64,000 nt of DNA from Brachypodium distachyon (Eukaryota; Streptophyta; Magnoliopsida; Poales; Poaceae), in assembly GCF_000005505.3 (NCBI RefSeq), contig NC_016134.3:46404650-46468649 (forward strand). Direction: 5' to 3'. The translations under genes and the position numbers were made by a program. A model generated the notes under the pieces. The model saw nothing but the letters and a program-made list of their open reading frames with translations, made no database searches and was not told the DNA's origin. Shown here one piece after another: positions 24,529 through 36,924 of this stretch; position 1 is the stretch's first letter, and every line of letters starts with the position of its first letter.

Positions 24529-25259
24529 GGAGAAAATTCCATATTTGTCATTCAAATTTTGTCCATATGTTTCTTGTTCCAAATTTGCCACTCAAATTTT
24601 TCATGGGGTACAAATATGTTACTACCATTAGCTGACCGCTAGTTGACCGTTAAGTAAAGGATGGAAAGACAATTTTGCCCCCAGTAGTATGTTAATTTCC
24701 TTTACAACAAAGTACTCATTTAGAGAACATATAAATTTCAGATTTTTAAGATGCCAGTAACACACTGTTTCGGAGTAAGTTTTAGCAAAAAATTGAAACG
24801 AGTAATAATGATATTGGCATGAAAATTTCAGCAGCACGCACTTTCCTTGATTTTACTTAACAACACAAAATTCATAATGCTATGCCTCAGCCTGTTGATA
24901 AATTGTTCCGGTCTTTAGTTTTTCATTTCATTCTCGGTATGTCTCGGTATTGAAATTGGAGAAAATTAAAGGAATATTAAGCAACGGCTGGACGTCATAA
25001 CTGTCAGATCTACGAGAGAATTAAAGGAGTATTTAAGCACTTCAGCTTGGTTGCTTCAACCTGTGGACCCAGGGTATTTTGGTCGATATGAAAAGACGGG
25101 CAATTGTCCATCTCTTAACGGTACACTAGCGGTCAACTAGCGATAGTGGCATATTTGTACCTCATGCAAAATTTGAGTGGCAAATTTGGAACAAGAAAAT
25201 TTTGAGTGCCATTTGGGCATTTGGGCAAAATTTGAGTGGGAAAAATGGAATTCTCTCTG
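24529..25259. mobile_element. Fold-back element, about 730 bp
   Basis: The left arm (GAAAATTCCATATTTG, then TTGTTCCAAATTTGCCACTC, then TAGTTGACCGTTAAG near 24640) is mirrored on the right (CTTAACGG near 25118, then GAGTGGCAAATTTGGAACAA, then AAAAATGGAATTCTC). The arms are roughly 160-190 bp around a unique AT-rich centre. No transposase frame is present. Confidence 0.7.
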
Positions 25260-27656
25260 GATGAAAGCAGTCAAATGAATTCAGAAATGGTATATAGCTG
25301 CCGGCTTAGTCCACTTGGGGTGAATCCGTGATATAGCACCCCTTTTTCCATCCAGAATTAATGGTTTCAATTTATTTTTTTACTCCAAGTTTCATAGTAT
25401 AAGACGTGTTAGTCTTGGTGAAGACAAAACTTGATAAAAATTGATCTTGTGCTGCCAATCATTTATAAAATTTAAATCGTTAGTAAGTTTTTTTTTTCAA
25501 AACGAATTAATCTAGTGCTGCCAATTCCATATTATACCATTTAAATTACTTCTCGGACCCTTTGAGCCGTGCCGTGCTAGTAGCTTTAGCTAGCTGGCTG
25601 GCAACAATCAAACAGTAGAAGGTGCAAAACGTGCAGATTGTTGGCAGCCGATCAGCGGCCGTGGCGGCGCGTGCATGCCCCCACGTCCAGACTTGCATCA
25701 GGGGTTTTACATGCTCTAGCTCCACGCTTTGAAGACGTGCGCACTTCATATATGTCAAGGTGCCATTACATAAAACGTGATCGATCGGTTCTTGCTCAGC
25801 ACACAGGAACAAATAATTAATGCTACGGCGTAAGGTGGTATACGACGAGTCTAATTGTACAGCTATACGAAACCGATAGCTTTTCTACAAGTATTTGGTC
25901 TCTCGGCTGTACAATGTTGTCTCTTTGTTGGGACGGAATTAATGGATGAATGCACTACCCGTACAAGAGATTGCAAACTCATCGCCACCCTTTTTGTTTA
26001 GCTACAAATCTTGGTGTGATTTGGAATTGTGGGGTAGCTAACAGCTAGTTTGAAAGCGTTACAGTGTCTTTCGGCTCCTCGTCTTTTTCTGCGAGAAATT
26101 AATCAGCTTCTTTTCTAGCCGAAAAGGCCATGAAACCAGCAGCAAATCTGTTCTGCATGCAGCCAATATTTCATTTATCCGCGTGCGCGTGGCCGAGGCG
26201 TGAGCACTTTGGACAATCGAACAGGGGGCAACAAACTTTCACGGCATTCATGCATGCAAAGCTTTGCTTCTGAAACGTACTTCGAAAAGTAGATAACCCA
26301 AAAATGTTCAATGTCGATCAACTTAAGCCATGGATCGATGGCAGCTAATCATCGATCACGTGTGTTTAGCAACGGTTCCTTTATAAAAAGAGAGCCTTTT
26401 CTGATCCGGCGATTGCTGTGTGGATAATTAAGGTTGTCTGTCCTTTTTTTTACATGGGTTCTTTGGTTAACCTTTTTTTTAAATGTTTGGTAATCGATGG
26501 AATTAAACGCAAGTTTTCATTGGGTTTTTTTATCTTGAAGCGGTCTAAATAGACAGTGCGATGAAATAAATTACTCCGTTTTCTACCACTAAATTCATAA
26601 GCATATTTCGAGATTTAGAAGAACATTAAATAAATTATATCAACAAGTGTGTGGTAACTTTAGCGAAGGTTCTAAGTGTTTAATTAATGACATATGCGAG
26701 AACGACAAGGCTACGGTTCCAACAAACTAGGGTTCCGGTGTTTCCTATAGAAAAAATTAGAGATTCGGCCGTTACTATATATCTTGGCGTATTGGATAGC
26801 TATATTAATTATTCGTTCACACAACAAGATTTTGCATATGAACAAAGGGTACATCACTTGTTTGTCGTGACGCGCCAAACTCTGGTGTTGAACGTTTCAC
26901 GAGCATCATTGCGTCATTCCAAATTTAGCGTATCGGCGAATACGTCAAAATGTGCCTTTTTCCGTACCTTGGCTCCCCGAATACGACATTATATAGTTTC
27001 TCGGACAATTGTACGGATGCACGGTAATGCATGAAGATAACCAAATTTATCACATCCTTATTGTGCTGAATATTTTTATTTTTCTTTCCAAAAATTTCAA
27101 TAATATACCCCTTTTTTTATGAAATTAATGAACGTCACTATATATATGCAAGTGGCGTGTCTGTATAATTTCAAATGAGCACCATAACTATGACATATAG
27201 ACAGTAATTTCCTGGCATGCAACAAAGAGAGGAAAAGGAAGAAGAAAAACGTGGGTAAAAACTAATTGATGAGCTGAAAGGTGGGTGCATTGAAACCCAG
27301 CTGTGATACAGCAGTGGTACAGATATATCACTAGTATACAATGTTTGTACGTCATGCGACAGATATACACACGCCTAAAAATCTCGATAAATGTTGATCA
27401 ATCAAGCAAAGCTAGCGTGCCGCCGCAGCGGCATTACGGCACGAGTCCCATGCATGCTTTTTTGCCCCCTCCATGGTGCACTCACGTTCTATATAGCCAC
27501 TCGCCCCCGGTTAACCCTCCTCACTGCACGCAGGCACATCTCAATCTCTCTTCTTCCAACTCCTATACACATCGTCCAGTAGATCTCCGGCTAGCCATAA
27601 ACATCGAGTAGCAGCAAAGTTCAAAGATCAAAGACCAGATCTCGACTGATCCATCC

Positions 27657-29222
27657 ATGGAAGCCGCCGCCGCCATGGGGAATTTGTTGTTGTCGTGGGA
27701 TTTAGCATCAGCAAGGTGGCTCGTGGGCGTTGTTTACTTGGTCGTGTCCGTGTGCTTGCTGGCGACGGCCGTGGCGCTGCAGGTGGCCCGTAGGTGGCCG
27801 TGGTGCGGCTGCAAGGTGTGCCGGGCCTACATGTCGGGGTCCTGGGCCCGGGACTTCGCCAGCGTGTCCGACTGGTACGCGCACCTGCTGCGGCGCTCGC
27901 CGACGACGCGCACGCTGCGCGTCCACGTCCTTGGCTGCACCGTGACGGCCGACCCAGGCAACGTCGAGTACATGCTCCGGACCGGCTTCGACAACTTCCC
28001 GAAAGGGAAAGGCGTGTCGGCGATCCTCAGCGACCTCCTCGGGGGCGGCATCTTCAACGTGGACGGCGACGCCTGGCGCCACCAGCGGAAGATGGCGTCC
28101 TTCCAGCTCGGGAGCGTCGCCGTGCGCAGCTACGCGTTCCGGATCGTGTCACGGGAGGTGGATGCCAGGCTCATGCCGCTCCTGGCGCGCGCCGGCGATG
28201 TCGGCATGGTCGTCGACCTCCAGGACGTGTTCCGGCGCTTCGCGTTCGACACGATTTGTAAGATCTCGTTCGGGCTCGACCCTGGGTGCCTCGACCTCTA
28301 AATGCCGATGTCCGACGCCGCCGCGGCGTTCGACACGGCAACAAGGCTCTCTGCCGTGCGCGGCATGGCCGTGTCGCCGCTGCTGTGGAAGATGAAGCGG
28401 CTCCTGAGCGTTGGCGGCGAGGGGGAACTCAAGAAGGCCATCAAGGTCGTCCACGAGCTCGCCAACGCCATGATCCGCGAGCGCCGCAGCCTGGGCGTCG
28501 ACAACAAGAGCCCCGACCTGCTGTCCCGCTTCATGTCCGCCGGCTCTGGCACAAACACAAACGCCATGGATCACGACAACGAGGACAAGTTCCTCCGTGA
28601 CATCGTGGTCAGCTTCCTCATCGCGGGGCGCGACACAATCTCCTCGGGGCTCACCACGCTCTTCATGCTCCTCTCCAAGCACCGCGCCGCCGGGGCCGCC
28701 ATGCGCGCCGAGGCCACCAAAGCATCGGACGCCAACGCCATGACCTACGAAGAACTCAAAGCCTTACACTACACGCACGCCGCGGTGCACGAGAGCCTGC
28801 GTCTCTTCCCGCCCGTGCAGTTCGACTCCAAGTTCTGCGCGGCCGCCGACGTGCTGCCCGACGGCACGTACGTGGACGCCGGCTCGCGTGTCATGTACCA
28901 CCCGTACGCCATGGGCAGGATGCCGAGCATCTGGGGCGACGACTGCGAGGAGTTCAGGCCGGAGCGGTGGCTCACGGGCGCTGGGGCCACGTTCGAGCCC
29001 GTGAGTTTTTTCAAGTACCCGGTGTTCCAGGCCGGGCTCCGGGTTTGCCTTGGCAAGGAGCTCGCGATCATGGAGATGAAGGCGGTCTGCGTGGCCGTGC
29101 TGAGGGCGTTCGACGTGAAGGTTGTCGGGGAGAGGGCTGTCCGTGAATGTGCGCCGGTGTTCGCGCCGGGGCTCTCCGCGTCCATCCAGGGCGGGCTTCC
29201 GGTGAAGGTGAGCCGCGTTTAG
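27657..29222 (+). pseudogene. CYP94C-like cytochrome P450, interrupted by one stop codon
   Basis: This is a tandem paralogue of the intact gene at 31831-33387. From the ATG at 27657, one frame runs to 29222 except for a single TAA at 28299-28301. There the intact copy has a GAC (Asp) codon in the series GCLDLDMPMSD. All P450 landmarks survive: N-terminal anchor, GGGIFNVDGDAWRHQRK, I-helix AGRDT, ESLR, and the heme loop FQAGLRVCLG. An ATG follows the stop directly, so the second half (28302-29222, 306 codons) is open, but it would lack the membrane anchor and substrate-recognition region. A TATA-like CTATATAGC lies about 165 bp upstream. With a single lesion this is a very young pseudogene, a segregating null allele, or a base-call error. 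The intact family function would be oxidation of jasmonoyl-isoleucine. Confidence 0.85.
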
Positions 29223-31669
29223 TGGGGAAAAAGCTTAGCGTTACTGCTTGTCGTGTGCTGCAGCTAGCTGTTGAGAGAGAGTGTGAGTGAGTGAGTTGTG
29301 TGTGAGAGAGAGAGAGAGAATAAATGTGTAAGGATGTTACTCCATGATTGCCGTGGTTTTGATGGGAGAAACTGAACATTTGATCGGCTAATTGGTTGCA
29401 GTTCAGTTTTCTGTCGCCTGGAATTTTCGTAAATCCAATCGCTTATTAGAGGACAGAAAGGAAAGAACGAGTCGCACGGAGAGGGGGTGATCCAGTAGAC
29501 GTGGACGCGAATGAGAGGGATGAAAGAAGTTTCAAGAACACTGAAGGGTTGCTGAACCTTTTTTTTTCTGCAAGGAGTTTCAGCATCATCGAAATCAGAC
29601 TACTCCGTACAAGAACTTTTACTAGTATTAAAGTTCAAGCCACCATTCGTCCAACTAAGAAAAAAAACTTTTGATGGTTTCGGTGAAAAAGTCACGGATT
29701 GTCGAGTGCATCGGTGACATGTGGGGCTCCCGAACCCGCGCCTACAGTACGCGGCGAGCCGTAAATGCCTAACCAGGATACGGTAGCAGGCCAGGCCAGT
29801 CGCAGGCCTCACGTACTGGCTGCTCACGGTGTAGCCCAGCTGGCTGGGTCCTCAAAACAAACATGTGCGTGCCAAGAAATAACCGCACGTGCATGCGCGC
29901 TCGTACCCAGCCTGACATGAGGGGTCATAACCTGTGCATGGACCTTAGCATGAGTATAGCTCTGCTGACTGCTGCTGGCTGACCCGCTCGCAGCGAATTA
30001 AGTACAGTGGCTGGCCAGTTATCAGACACGGTACAGGCGCGCTCCAGGAGTCGTTTTCCCTGCTCGGTCTAGTACGGACCGGATCAATTCACGGGTCAGT
30101 CAAACGGGCGACACGGACAACGGTGGATTGCTACCCGGCCAGTACCCACGGTACGGCCGGGCGAGCGCCGGCACCGTACGAATGGTCGCAAGCAGAACCA
30201 CGTAGTCCCTACGAATGGAAAACTCGAAAAAGATCAATGGAAACGGGTGCTGCACATGTTGTTTATGCGTGCCGGTGCCGCTGCTCATTCGACGGCGTTT
30301 GCCTGTTGTGTGGCGGCGAGAGGGTCTACGTAACTCCCAGAGGAGGTCATGCATCAAATCGACCCGAGGGAGACGCTGGGGCATGCAGGTGTTTGAACGC
30401 TAGCTGGTGTACCGTGTACCGTGTCTACGTAACCCACATCAGCAACCATTTCAGAACAAAAACAACACATTATGCCAGACTCCTCCAAATATAGAAGCTA
30501 GCTGGTGTACCGTGTACGGCCGCCGCGGGATCTCTTTCTCACGCTGTATGAAAAACTTTTACTGTGGGCGTGATTGATGGCTGGAATGGTCGTTGATGCC
30601 CACGTATAGCGGCCACAGATCTCTAAGAATTCTACCTTTTCCGGTTCCTAAAAAAAATAAAGTAACATCATCCCTTAATTTGCATTGTTTCCTAAAAAAC
30701 TCACTCGAACTTTAAAACAAGAAAATGGCCCCGAGACTTTCCGGCATGATGGTATACTCTCGCGCACGTACTCGGCAACGCTATGGTGGTTTGTCTGTGT
30801 GCCAGAAGTGGGCGAGTGTAGGGGGAAAGGAAGAATTCAAGTACAAGATAGAGAATGTGATAGGTGGAGAGAAGACATCGAAAATTCTTGCATAGGCACC
30901 GGAAACAGTTCATGGGAGTTCTGTTAGCACCATTTCGATGTGACTGGGAAATAGAAGTCCTAAGTATGTTTAGTGTTTATTTCTCTGGATGATACATCGT
31001 AGGACATTTACTAACTTAGAAGAGAGGAATGAGAAAAAGAAGTTTCTCTTTTCCACCTGTGTGCATCGATGCAGAGACTAGCAGAGTCCACTTTTTTTTT
31101 AAAAAAAAAGTTTGACTTTCTGTTAGAAAAACCTTGTGGTAAGTCAAATTTAAAGAAACAATGTAATAATGTGTAGAACAACAAATAAATATACTATGAA
31201 CATATAAATACTGACAACTTTGATAAAAACTGCTTTACAGTAGTAGATGCAGTTGATTTTCTATAAATTTGATCAAAACCAAAAGAATTTTGCTTAAACC
31301 AAAGCTAAAACATCTTACCCATAAAAGCGAGAGAGGGAGTGTCCATATATTCCTAATAATCACAAATTACATCTCGTGACCAAGAAAGGAAAAAAGGGGG
31401 TCGGGCATTTCCAAAAATAAAAGGCGAACCCCCTTCAGATTTAGAAGAGAAAGAAGGAGCACGTTTCGGCCGAAAAAAAAAGGATATGGACACGAGCAGG
31501 AATGGAAAAAGATTGAGCTAAACGCGGGCCCAACTGCCACAAATACTAACCCCCCGCATATACCCCCTGTGCTAATAAAACGACGAGGCATGAGCTGTGT
31601 ACACGCAAAAGAACCAACAGGCCGCTAGCTGCTGCTAAGCCCGAAAACGTTTTTTTTAAGCGATTCCCG
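29223..31669. other. Intergenic region between the two CYP94C copies
   Basis: A GA/GT-rich low-complexity stretch lies at 29270-29320, in the 3' flank of the first copy. No other gene or complete transposon is supported. The last several hundred bases are the upstream region of the intact copy. Confidence 0.5.
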
Positions 31670-31715
31670 CACGTGGCCCATGTGCTTCTTCTCCCGTCCA
31701 CCCACATTATATATA
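31670..31715 (+). promoter_or_regulatory. G-box and TATA box of the intact CYP94C gene
   Basis: CACGTG at 31670-31675 is a perfect G-box, the core site of MYC2-type jasmonate regulators. It sits 33 bp before a TATA box, TATATATA, at 31708-31715. The ATG follows at 31831, which leaves a leader of about 90 bp. CYP94 genes are known to be jasmonate-induced, so the arrangement fits, but binding is an inference. Confidence 0.55.
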
Positions 31716-31830
31716 GACACCCCCCCTCCTTGACTCTCCCCACACACCCCCAGCTCACATTTTCCTCCTTTCTCCCTTCCCCCTCTCGACACCGCTCGAT
31801 ATTTCTCCTTCTTCTTCGATCGAGCTAGCA

Positions 31831-33387
31831 ATGGCGGACGCCATGGAGTTGCTGCCATGGGGCGCGCGGCTGGCCGGGCTGGGCTTCTTCTCCGCGTCCT
31901 TCTCCCTGCTGGCTCTCGCGCTGGTGCTCCTCGTGGCGCGCCGCTGGCCATGGTGTAGCTGCCATGTCTGCCGCGCGTACCTGACGGGCTCCTGGGCCAA
32001 GGACTTCACCAACCTCGGCGACTGGTACGCGCACTTGCTCCGGGCGTCGCCCACGGGCACCGTGCACGTCCATGTCCTGGGATGCACGGTCACGGCGAAC
32101 CCGGGCAACGTGGAGTACATGCTCCGGACGCGCTTCGACAACTTCCCGAAAGGGAAGCAGTTCGCGGCGCTCCTGGGCGACCTCCTCGGCGGCGGCATCT
32201 TCAACGTCGACGGCGACGCCTGGCGCCACCAGCGCAAGATGGCGAGCCTCGAGCTCGGCAGCGTCTCCGTGAGATCCTACGCGTACAAGATCGTGGCGCA
32301 GGAGGTGGAGACCAGGCTGTTGCCGGTCCTTGCCGATGCCGCTGACAAGGGCAAGGTCGTGGACTTGCAGGACGTGTTCCGGCGGTTCGCGTTCGACACG
32401 ATCTGTAAGATCTCGTTCGGGCTCGACCCCGGGTGTCTCGACCTTGACATGCCCATGTCCGACCTCGCGGAGTCCTTCGATGCCGCGTCCAGGCTCTCTG
32501 CCATGCGCGGCGCGGCCGCGTCGCCGCTCGTGTGGAAGCTCAAGCGGTTCCTGAATGTTGGGTCCGAGAGGGAGCTCAGGAAGGCTATCAGGCTCGTGGA
32601 TGATCTCGCTGCGGCTATGATTTTGCAGAGGAGGAAGCTGGGGTTCGAGAACAGCCATGACCTGCTGTCCCGGTTCATGGCGTCCGCGGATGCCGGCGCC
32701 GGCGCCATGGACGACAAGTACCTCCGTGACATCGTCGTCAGCTTCCTCCTCGCCGGGCGCGACACCGTGGCGTCCGCGCTCACCACGCTCTTCATCCACC
32801 TCTCATCCAACCCCGAGGTCGCCGCTGCCATCCGCGCCGAGGCCGGCGCCGGAGACGAAGACGACAACAAGCCAAGCTCCTACGAGCACCTCAAGGGACT
32901 GCAGTACACGCACGCGGTGCTCTACGAGAACATGCGGCTCTTCCCTCCGGTCCAGTTCGACTCCAAGTTCTGCGCGGCCGCCGACGTGCTGCCGGACGGC
33001 ACCTACGTGGCGGCCGAGTCGCGGGTCATGTACCACCCGTACGCCATGGGCCGGATGCCCAGCATCTGGGGCGCCGACTGCGAGGCCTTCCGGCCGGCCC
33101 GCTGGCTCACGGGCCCAGGCGGCTCCTTCGCGCCGCCGAGCCTGTACAAGTACCCGGTGTTCCAGGCCGGGCTCCGGGTCTGCCTCGGCAAGGAGCTCGC
33201 CATCACGGAGATGAAAACCGTCTGCGTGGCTATGGTGCGGTCGTTCGACGTCGAGGTCCTCGGGGAGAATGGCCGCGCCGGATGCAAGCCCAAGTTCGTG
33301 CCCGGGCTCACCGCCTCCATCAGCGGCGGGCTCCCGGCGAGGATCAAGCGCGCTCCGGCTCCGGCTCCGGCTTCAGACAGATTTTAG
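31831..33387 (+). CDS. Cytochrome P450, CYP94C-like (jasmonoyl-isoleucine oxidation)
   Basis: CYP94 enzymes are ER-bound omega-hydroxylases; CYP94C members oxidise 12-hydroxy-JA-Ile to the carboxy form and so switch off jasmonate signalling. This is a single exon of 518 residues, normal for the family. Visible parts are the N-terminal anchor (about 15-40), the WPWC and DWYAHLL region, GGGIFNVDGDAWRHQRKMA, I-helix AGRDT (308-312), ENMR (366-369, the ExxR), a PERF-like FRPARW, and FQAGLRVCLG with heme Cys451. The phrase NVDGDAWRHQRKMASLELGS points to the CYP94C rather than the CYP94B branch; this rests on memory of family sequences. The C terminus ends in a Pro/Ala repeat (APAPAPAS). A close tandem copy 4 kb upstream carries a stop. 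Strong GC bias gives a long antisense open frame that is only a shadow. Confidence 0.92.
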   Translation: MADAMELLPWGARLAGLGFFSASFSLLALALVLLVARRWPWCSCHVCRAYLTGSWAKDFTNLGDWYAHLLRASPTGTVHVHVLGCTVTANPGNVEYMLRTRFDNFPKGKQFAALLGDLLGGGIFNVDGDAWRHQRKMASLELGSVSVRSYAYKIVAQEVETRLLPVLADAADKGKVVDLQDVFRRFAFDTICKISFGLDPGCLDLDMPMSDLAESFDAASRLSAMRGAAASPLVWKLKRFLNVGSERELRKAIRLVDDLAAAMILQRRKLGFENSHDLLSRFMASADAGAGAMDDKYLRDIVVSFLLAGRDTVASALTTLFIHLSSNPEVAAAIRAEAGAGDEDDNKPSSYEHLKGLQYTHAVLYENMRLFPPVQFDSKFCAAADVLPDGTYVAAESRVMYHPYAMGRMPSIWGADCEAFRPARWLTGPGGSFAPPSLYKYPVFQAGLRVCLGKELAITEMKTVCVAMVRSFDVEVLGENGRAGCKPKFVPGLTASISGGLPARIKRAPAPAPASDRF

Positions 33388-36300
33388 ACTATCTTTCTGT
33401 ATCGACTAACTAGAAATGCGGCAGCAATGTACATAAAGAAAGAGGAGAAATCAGTAGGAAATTTCAGTTTTTTCTGATAAGAAAATCAAGAATTCCATCT
33501 ATACTTTTTCACCGTGCTTTTAGTTTCCAAGTTTTGTGCGGATTTGTGCTGAAATTTCGTGTTGGCGCGATATGAACCCGCAAATCATGTTTAGGCAATC
33601 GGAGAAGATAGCATGTTTATTTCGTGATCAAGAATAGTAATGACCTTTCTAAACATTAGTCAAGGATCCACTGATGGAAATATTCCAATCCCCACCCGCA
33701 CGTGGCGCTTACTTATTTCTTCACGTCTAATTAGAGCGAAGAATCGTCGCACGAATTGAAGTTGAGCTCACCGACTTTTATTTTATACTAGTAACTCTTC
33801 ATTCAAATATACTAGTAACTGTATATACGTACAACAAAAGTACGAACTGATACATGAAAAAATATTGGTGAAAAAATCTGTTCAAATGTCTGGAACAACT
33901 TTCTAAAATTGCTTGGATTGCTGCATATTTAAGGTTAGGAAGTGCAAACAAATACTCACTCCGTCCGGAAATAAGTGATTCGAATTTGTCAAGATTTGTA
34001 TGTATCTAGACGTGTTTTAATGTTCTTAATACCTTGATGAAATCTGTTTAAAATTGTTCCAAATTTTTGGTCATTTTGGTGAGAGCCAAAATATTTCTGT
34101 TTCCGATATTTTTAAAATCATGATCTAACCATAAACTCCCTGAAATTTTCTGAAGTGTCAAATAACAACTCTGGTCCTTTGGATCAACATCGACCATTCT
34201 CGTCTCAAATACATAATCCAAAATGTAAAATTATGTCAAACATTTCACTAAAACTGGACTGAATTGCATGCAACGACTAAAACTGCATGCACCAAACTAA
34301 TGAACACAAAAGTTTAAGTTAATAGAGAAAGAAGGGCAACCTGCATCTTCAACATGAATGCCTCAGGAGAGTGCAATCTTGACCCTAATGATCTAACAAA
34401 TTAAGAACTTCGAAATTTCAGACAAACTAAGAATTAAACGATGACAGCTGCCCGGCAGGTGTAGTTTCGCGCCATGTTTGGGGAAGGAAACAATACTAAA
34501 AAAGAGAGACCACTTTTAGTTTCAGCTCTCCTTTTGTAGATAACTAATTGAAGATTTTAAATGTTTTCCACGGTGTCTGCATCATGCCATCGGTGCCACA
34601 GAAATTGCATATAGCAGGAAATTTCCGTGGAGCGCCGACAAGTGGAGTGGACGTACGACGAAGGTACGTAGCACGCGAGCTGTCTTGCGTGTCTGCACTT
34701 CGCTGTTGCACAGACGACGACGGCGACAAGGACGGTTTCCTGCACCCTGTGCCTGTCTCTCCCAACAAAGTTCAGCCCACATGGTGTGGAGTATTGCTTG
34801 TACTTGTACAGTAGATAATGCTGAATTTTCTGTCGCTATGAAACGGATTTCGCCGTCAGCGTCTCCAGAAAGGTCCAGCTCAAGAGCTAGCTGTTGCTCG
34901 CCGGAAAATAGAAAATGTCCGGCCGGCGAGTAGCTCTCCAGAAATACCAAACAAAATGCACAAGGAAACGTGATGGAAAAAGAAATCCCGTTCCCTGATC
35001 GATCCGGCTACATGCATTCTGAAGATGTCGACGCTACTGCTATTTTCGTGCTTGGTTCCGACAAAACGCAGCCTGATGGAATGATTGGAATCAGAGAAAC
35101 ACACCAATATTTTTAGCCCCCTTGTCTGAACCAAATTGCTGTTGTTCCTTGTTGGTGTTCTTGTAGCATTTGGTGAGCTTAGCTGCACGGCTGCACGCCT
35201 GCAGGAGTGCTGGAGGGGGAGCTTGTCTGCTTCGGTGCCCCATCGTGTGAAGCAAATCAGGAATGCGGTTCGGTTGGCACTTGGCAACAACTTCATTTGA
35301 GGCAAGTCGAAAGTCGAGGAGGCATGGTACCATGCTTGGAGAGATTTGGTCATTTTGCTCTTCCCATCCATGCCTCCCTCTGGACGTCGCTTCCGTGGCC
35401 CACTAGTACTACTGCAATTCCATTATTATTTATTTAAAAAAATGGAGGAAGACAACTGCAATTCCAAGTTCAATTTCAACATCTGCACATGCGGGGTTTT
35501 TATTTTATGTTTCTGGTCGTAACGAGATGGAGGTCCTCCTGTTTATTCTCTGCGTCTGAGGTGCCTGCACAAGATGAACACATGCTTTGTTTTTTCTGGC
35601 CAGAATGCGTGCACCTGGACGGATACGAGAGCGGCCGGCCGGATGCACGCACGCAATATATGGCTCATGTTCGAGATGAAGTTGTTCTTCTGCCGGTTGG
35701 TAGCTTCTGAACTCGAAAATAAAACCAGCAGGGAGTAGCCAATCCTGTTTCTAGAAAACCAGTGGCAAGTATAGTACCGACGAAGAGCGATCCAGATGCA
35801 TGGGATCAGCATGTGCGGCTGATGTTCTTCGGTATAGCCAGGAGAATACTCTAGTGCTATTTCTGTGGATCAAGTTAGAGAGATTTCTTTGATCTGATCT
35901 ACTCGGTCTTTGGAACGGGATGGGCTTCTGATCTGCTCGATCCTTGAGAGGCGGGAATTGGGGATGGGCAGGGGACCAGCCGGAGGAGATGGATCCATCA
36001 TTGGTCGGCCGCTTTCTTGGGTGTGTTAATTTTCTGGACACGATGTCATAAGACGGTGTGATTACTGGTTAATTAGACCACAGTTGTTAGTCAGGCATCC
36101 AGGCTTAATTAAGCAGAGAGACCGTACTCATCTCGAGCATTGTATATGCAGACAAACTTGGCAGCTATGCATGCACGTACGTTTCCAAACTCGCTGTTCG
36201 TATGCCCATTGCACGCGTGCGATATATACATATCCATGTTTCGCCGCCGCTCTCCAGGTTTCTCACTTTCTCTCTGTGCTGTGAGATGAAAAATTGACGG

Positions 36301-36423
36301 TGCAATCGGAAGGCTGTCTTTTCATACAATTTGAGCATTCATTCACTCTGTTCCGAGGAAATACTGAAAAGGTACAAATGGATCCTGCATATCTCACTTG
36401 TGCATGAATCTCTGAGTTTTGTA

Positions 36424-36514
36424 CTTCCTCCGTTTCTAAATAATTGTCACTGTTTTAGTGCAAATAGTGCAAGTTTGCACTAAAACAACGACAAGTATTT
36501 AGGAACGGAGGGAG
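36424..36514. mobile_element. Stowaway MITE, 91 bp, with TA target duplication
   Basis: The left end CTTCCTCCGTTTCTAAATA pairs with the right end TATTTAGGAACGGAGGGAG. TA lies directly outside both ends (36422-36423 and 36515-36516). Confidence 0.8.
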
Positions 36515-36898
36515 TACTCCGTATTTAAACTTGAAGCAAATTATTTGAACTTGCAAGTCTATTGGTTAGACAGAAAAGTTTACCGTGCAATCCGGGCCAA
36601 AAGCCAACTGTCCAAACTGTACGTACGTCTTTTTTTTTTGGCAAACCGGTACGTACGTACCTAAGTTTACAGTAAAGTATATGCTATGCTGGCTATGAGT
36701 CAGCCGCGTGATTTCTAAGCAAATCTCAATCATCCAAAATTTAAAGCACAATTCGGCAGCGAAGTAATCAATCTGTAAATAAATTATAAATACGGAGTAT
36801 CAAACGATTTTGGGCACAACAAAACCGCATAATTTAATCCTACGTGGCGACATGTCGACGAGATCATCACCTACCGATCGAGCTGGCCGACAAAGGTC

Positions 36899-36924
36899 GC
36901 TACTGGATACGGGTATCCAGTAGC
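36899..36924. repeat. Perfect 12-bp-arm palindrome
   Basis: GCTACTGGATAC and GTATCCAGTAGC are separated by two bases (GG). Confidence 0.9.

Larger units (their letters stand above)
19527..27656. other. Gene-poor region of about 8 kb
   Basis: The 3' UTR of MFS copy 2 probably occupies the first 200-300 bp. Recognisable contents are an orphan promoter-like segment (20290-20630), a degenerate Stowaway fragment (22260-22322), and two fold-back elements (22710-23138 and about 24529-25259). Open frames such as 20829-21149 on the minus strand (106 codons) show no domain that I recognise. The rest looks like AT-rich grass intergenic DNA with decayed repeats. Confidence 0.5.

Noticed and set aside
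31825..32799. 324-codon open frame antisense to the intact CYP94C
   Set aside because: It is a shadow frame caused by GC-rich third positions. It has no recognised domain and mirrors the P450 codon pattern.
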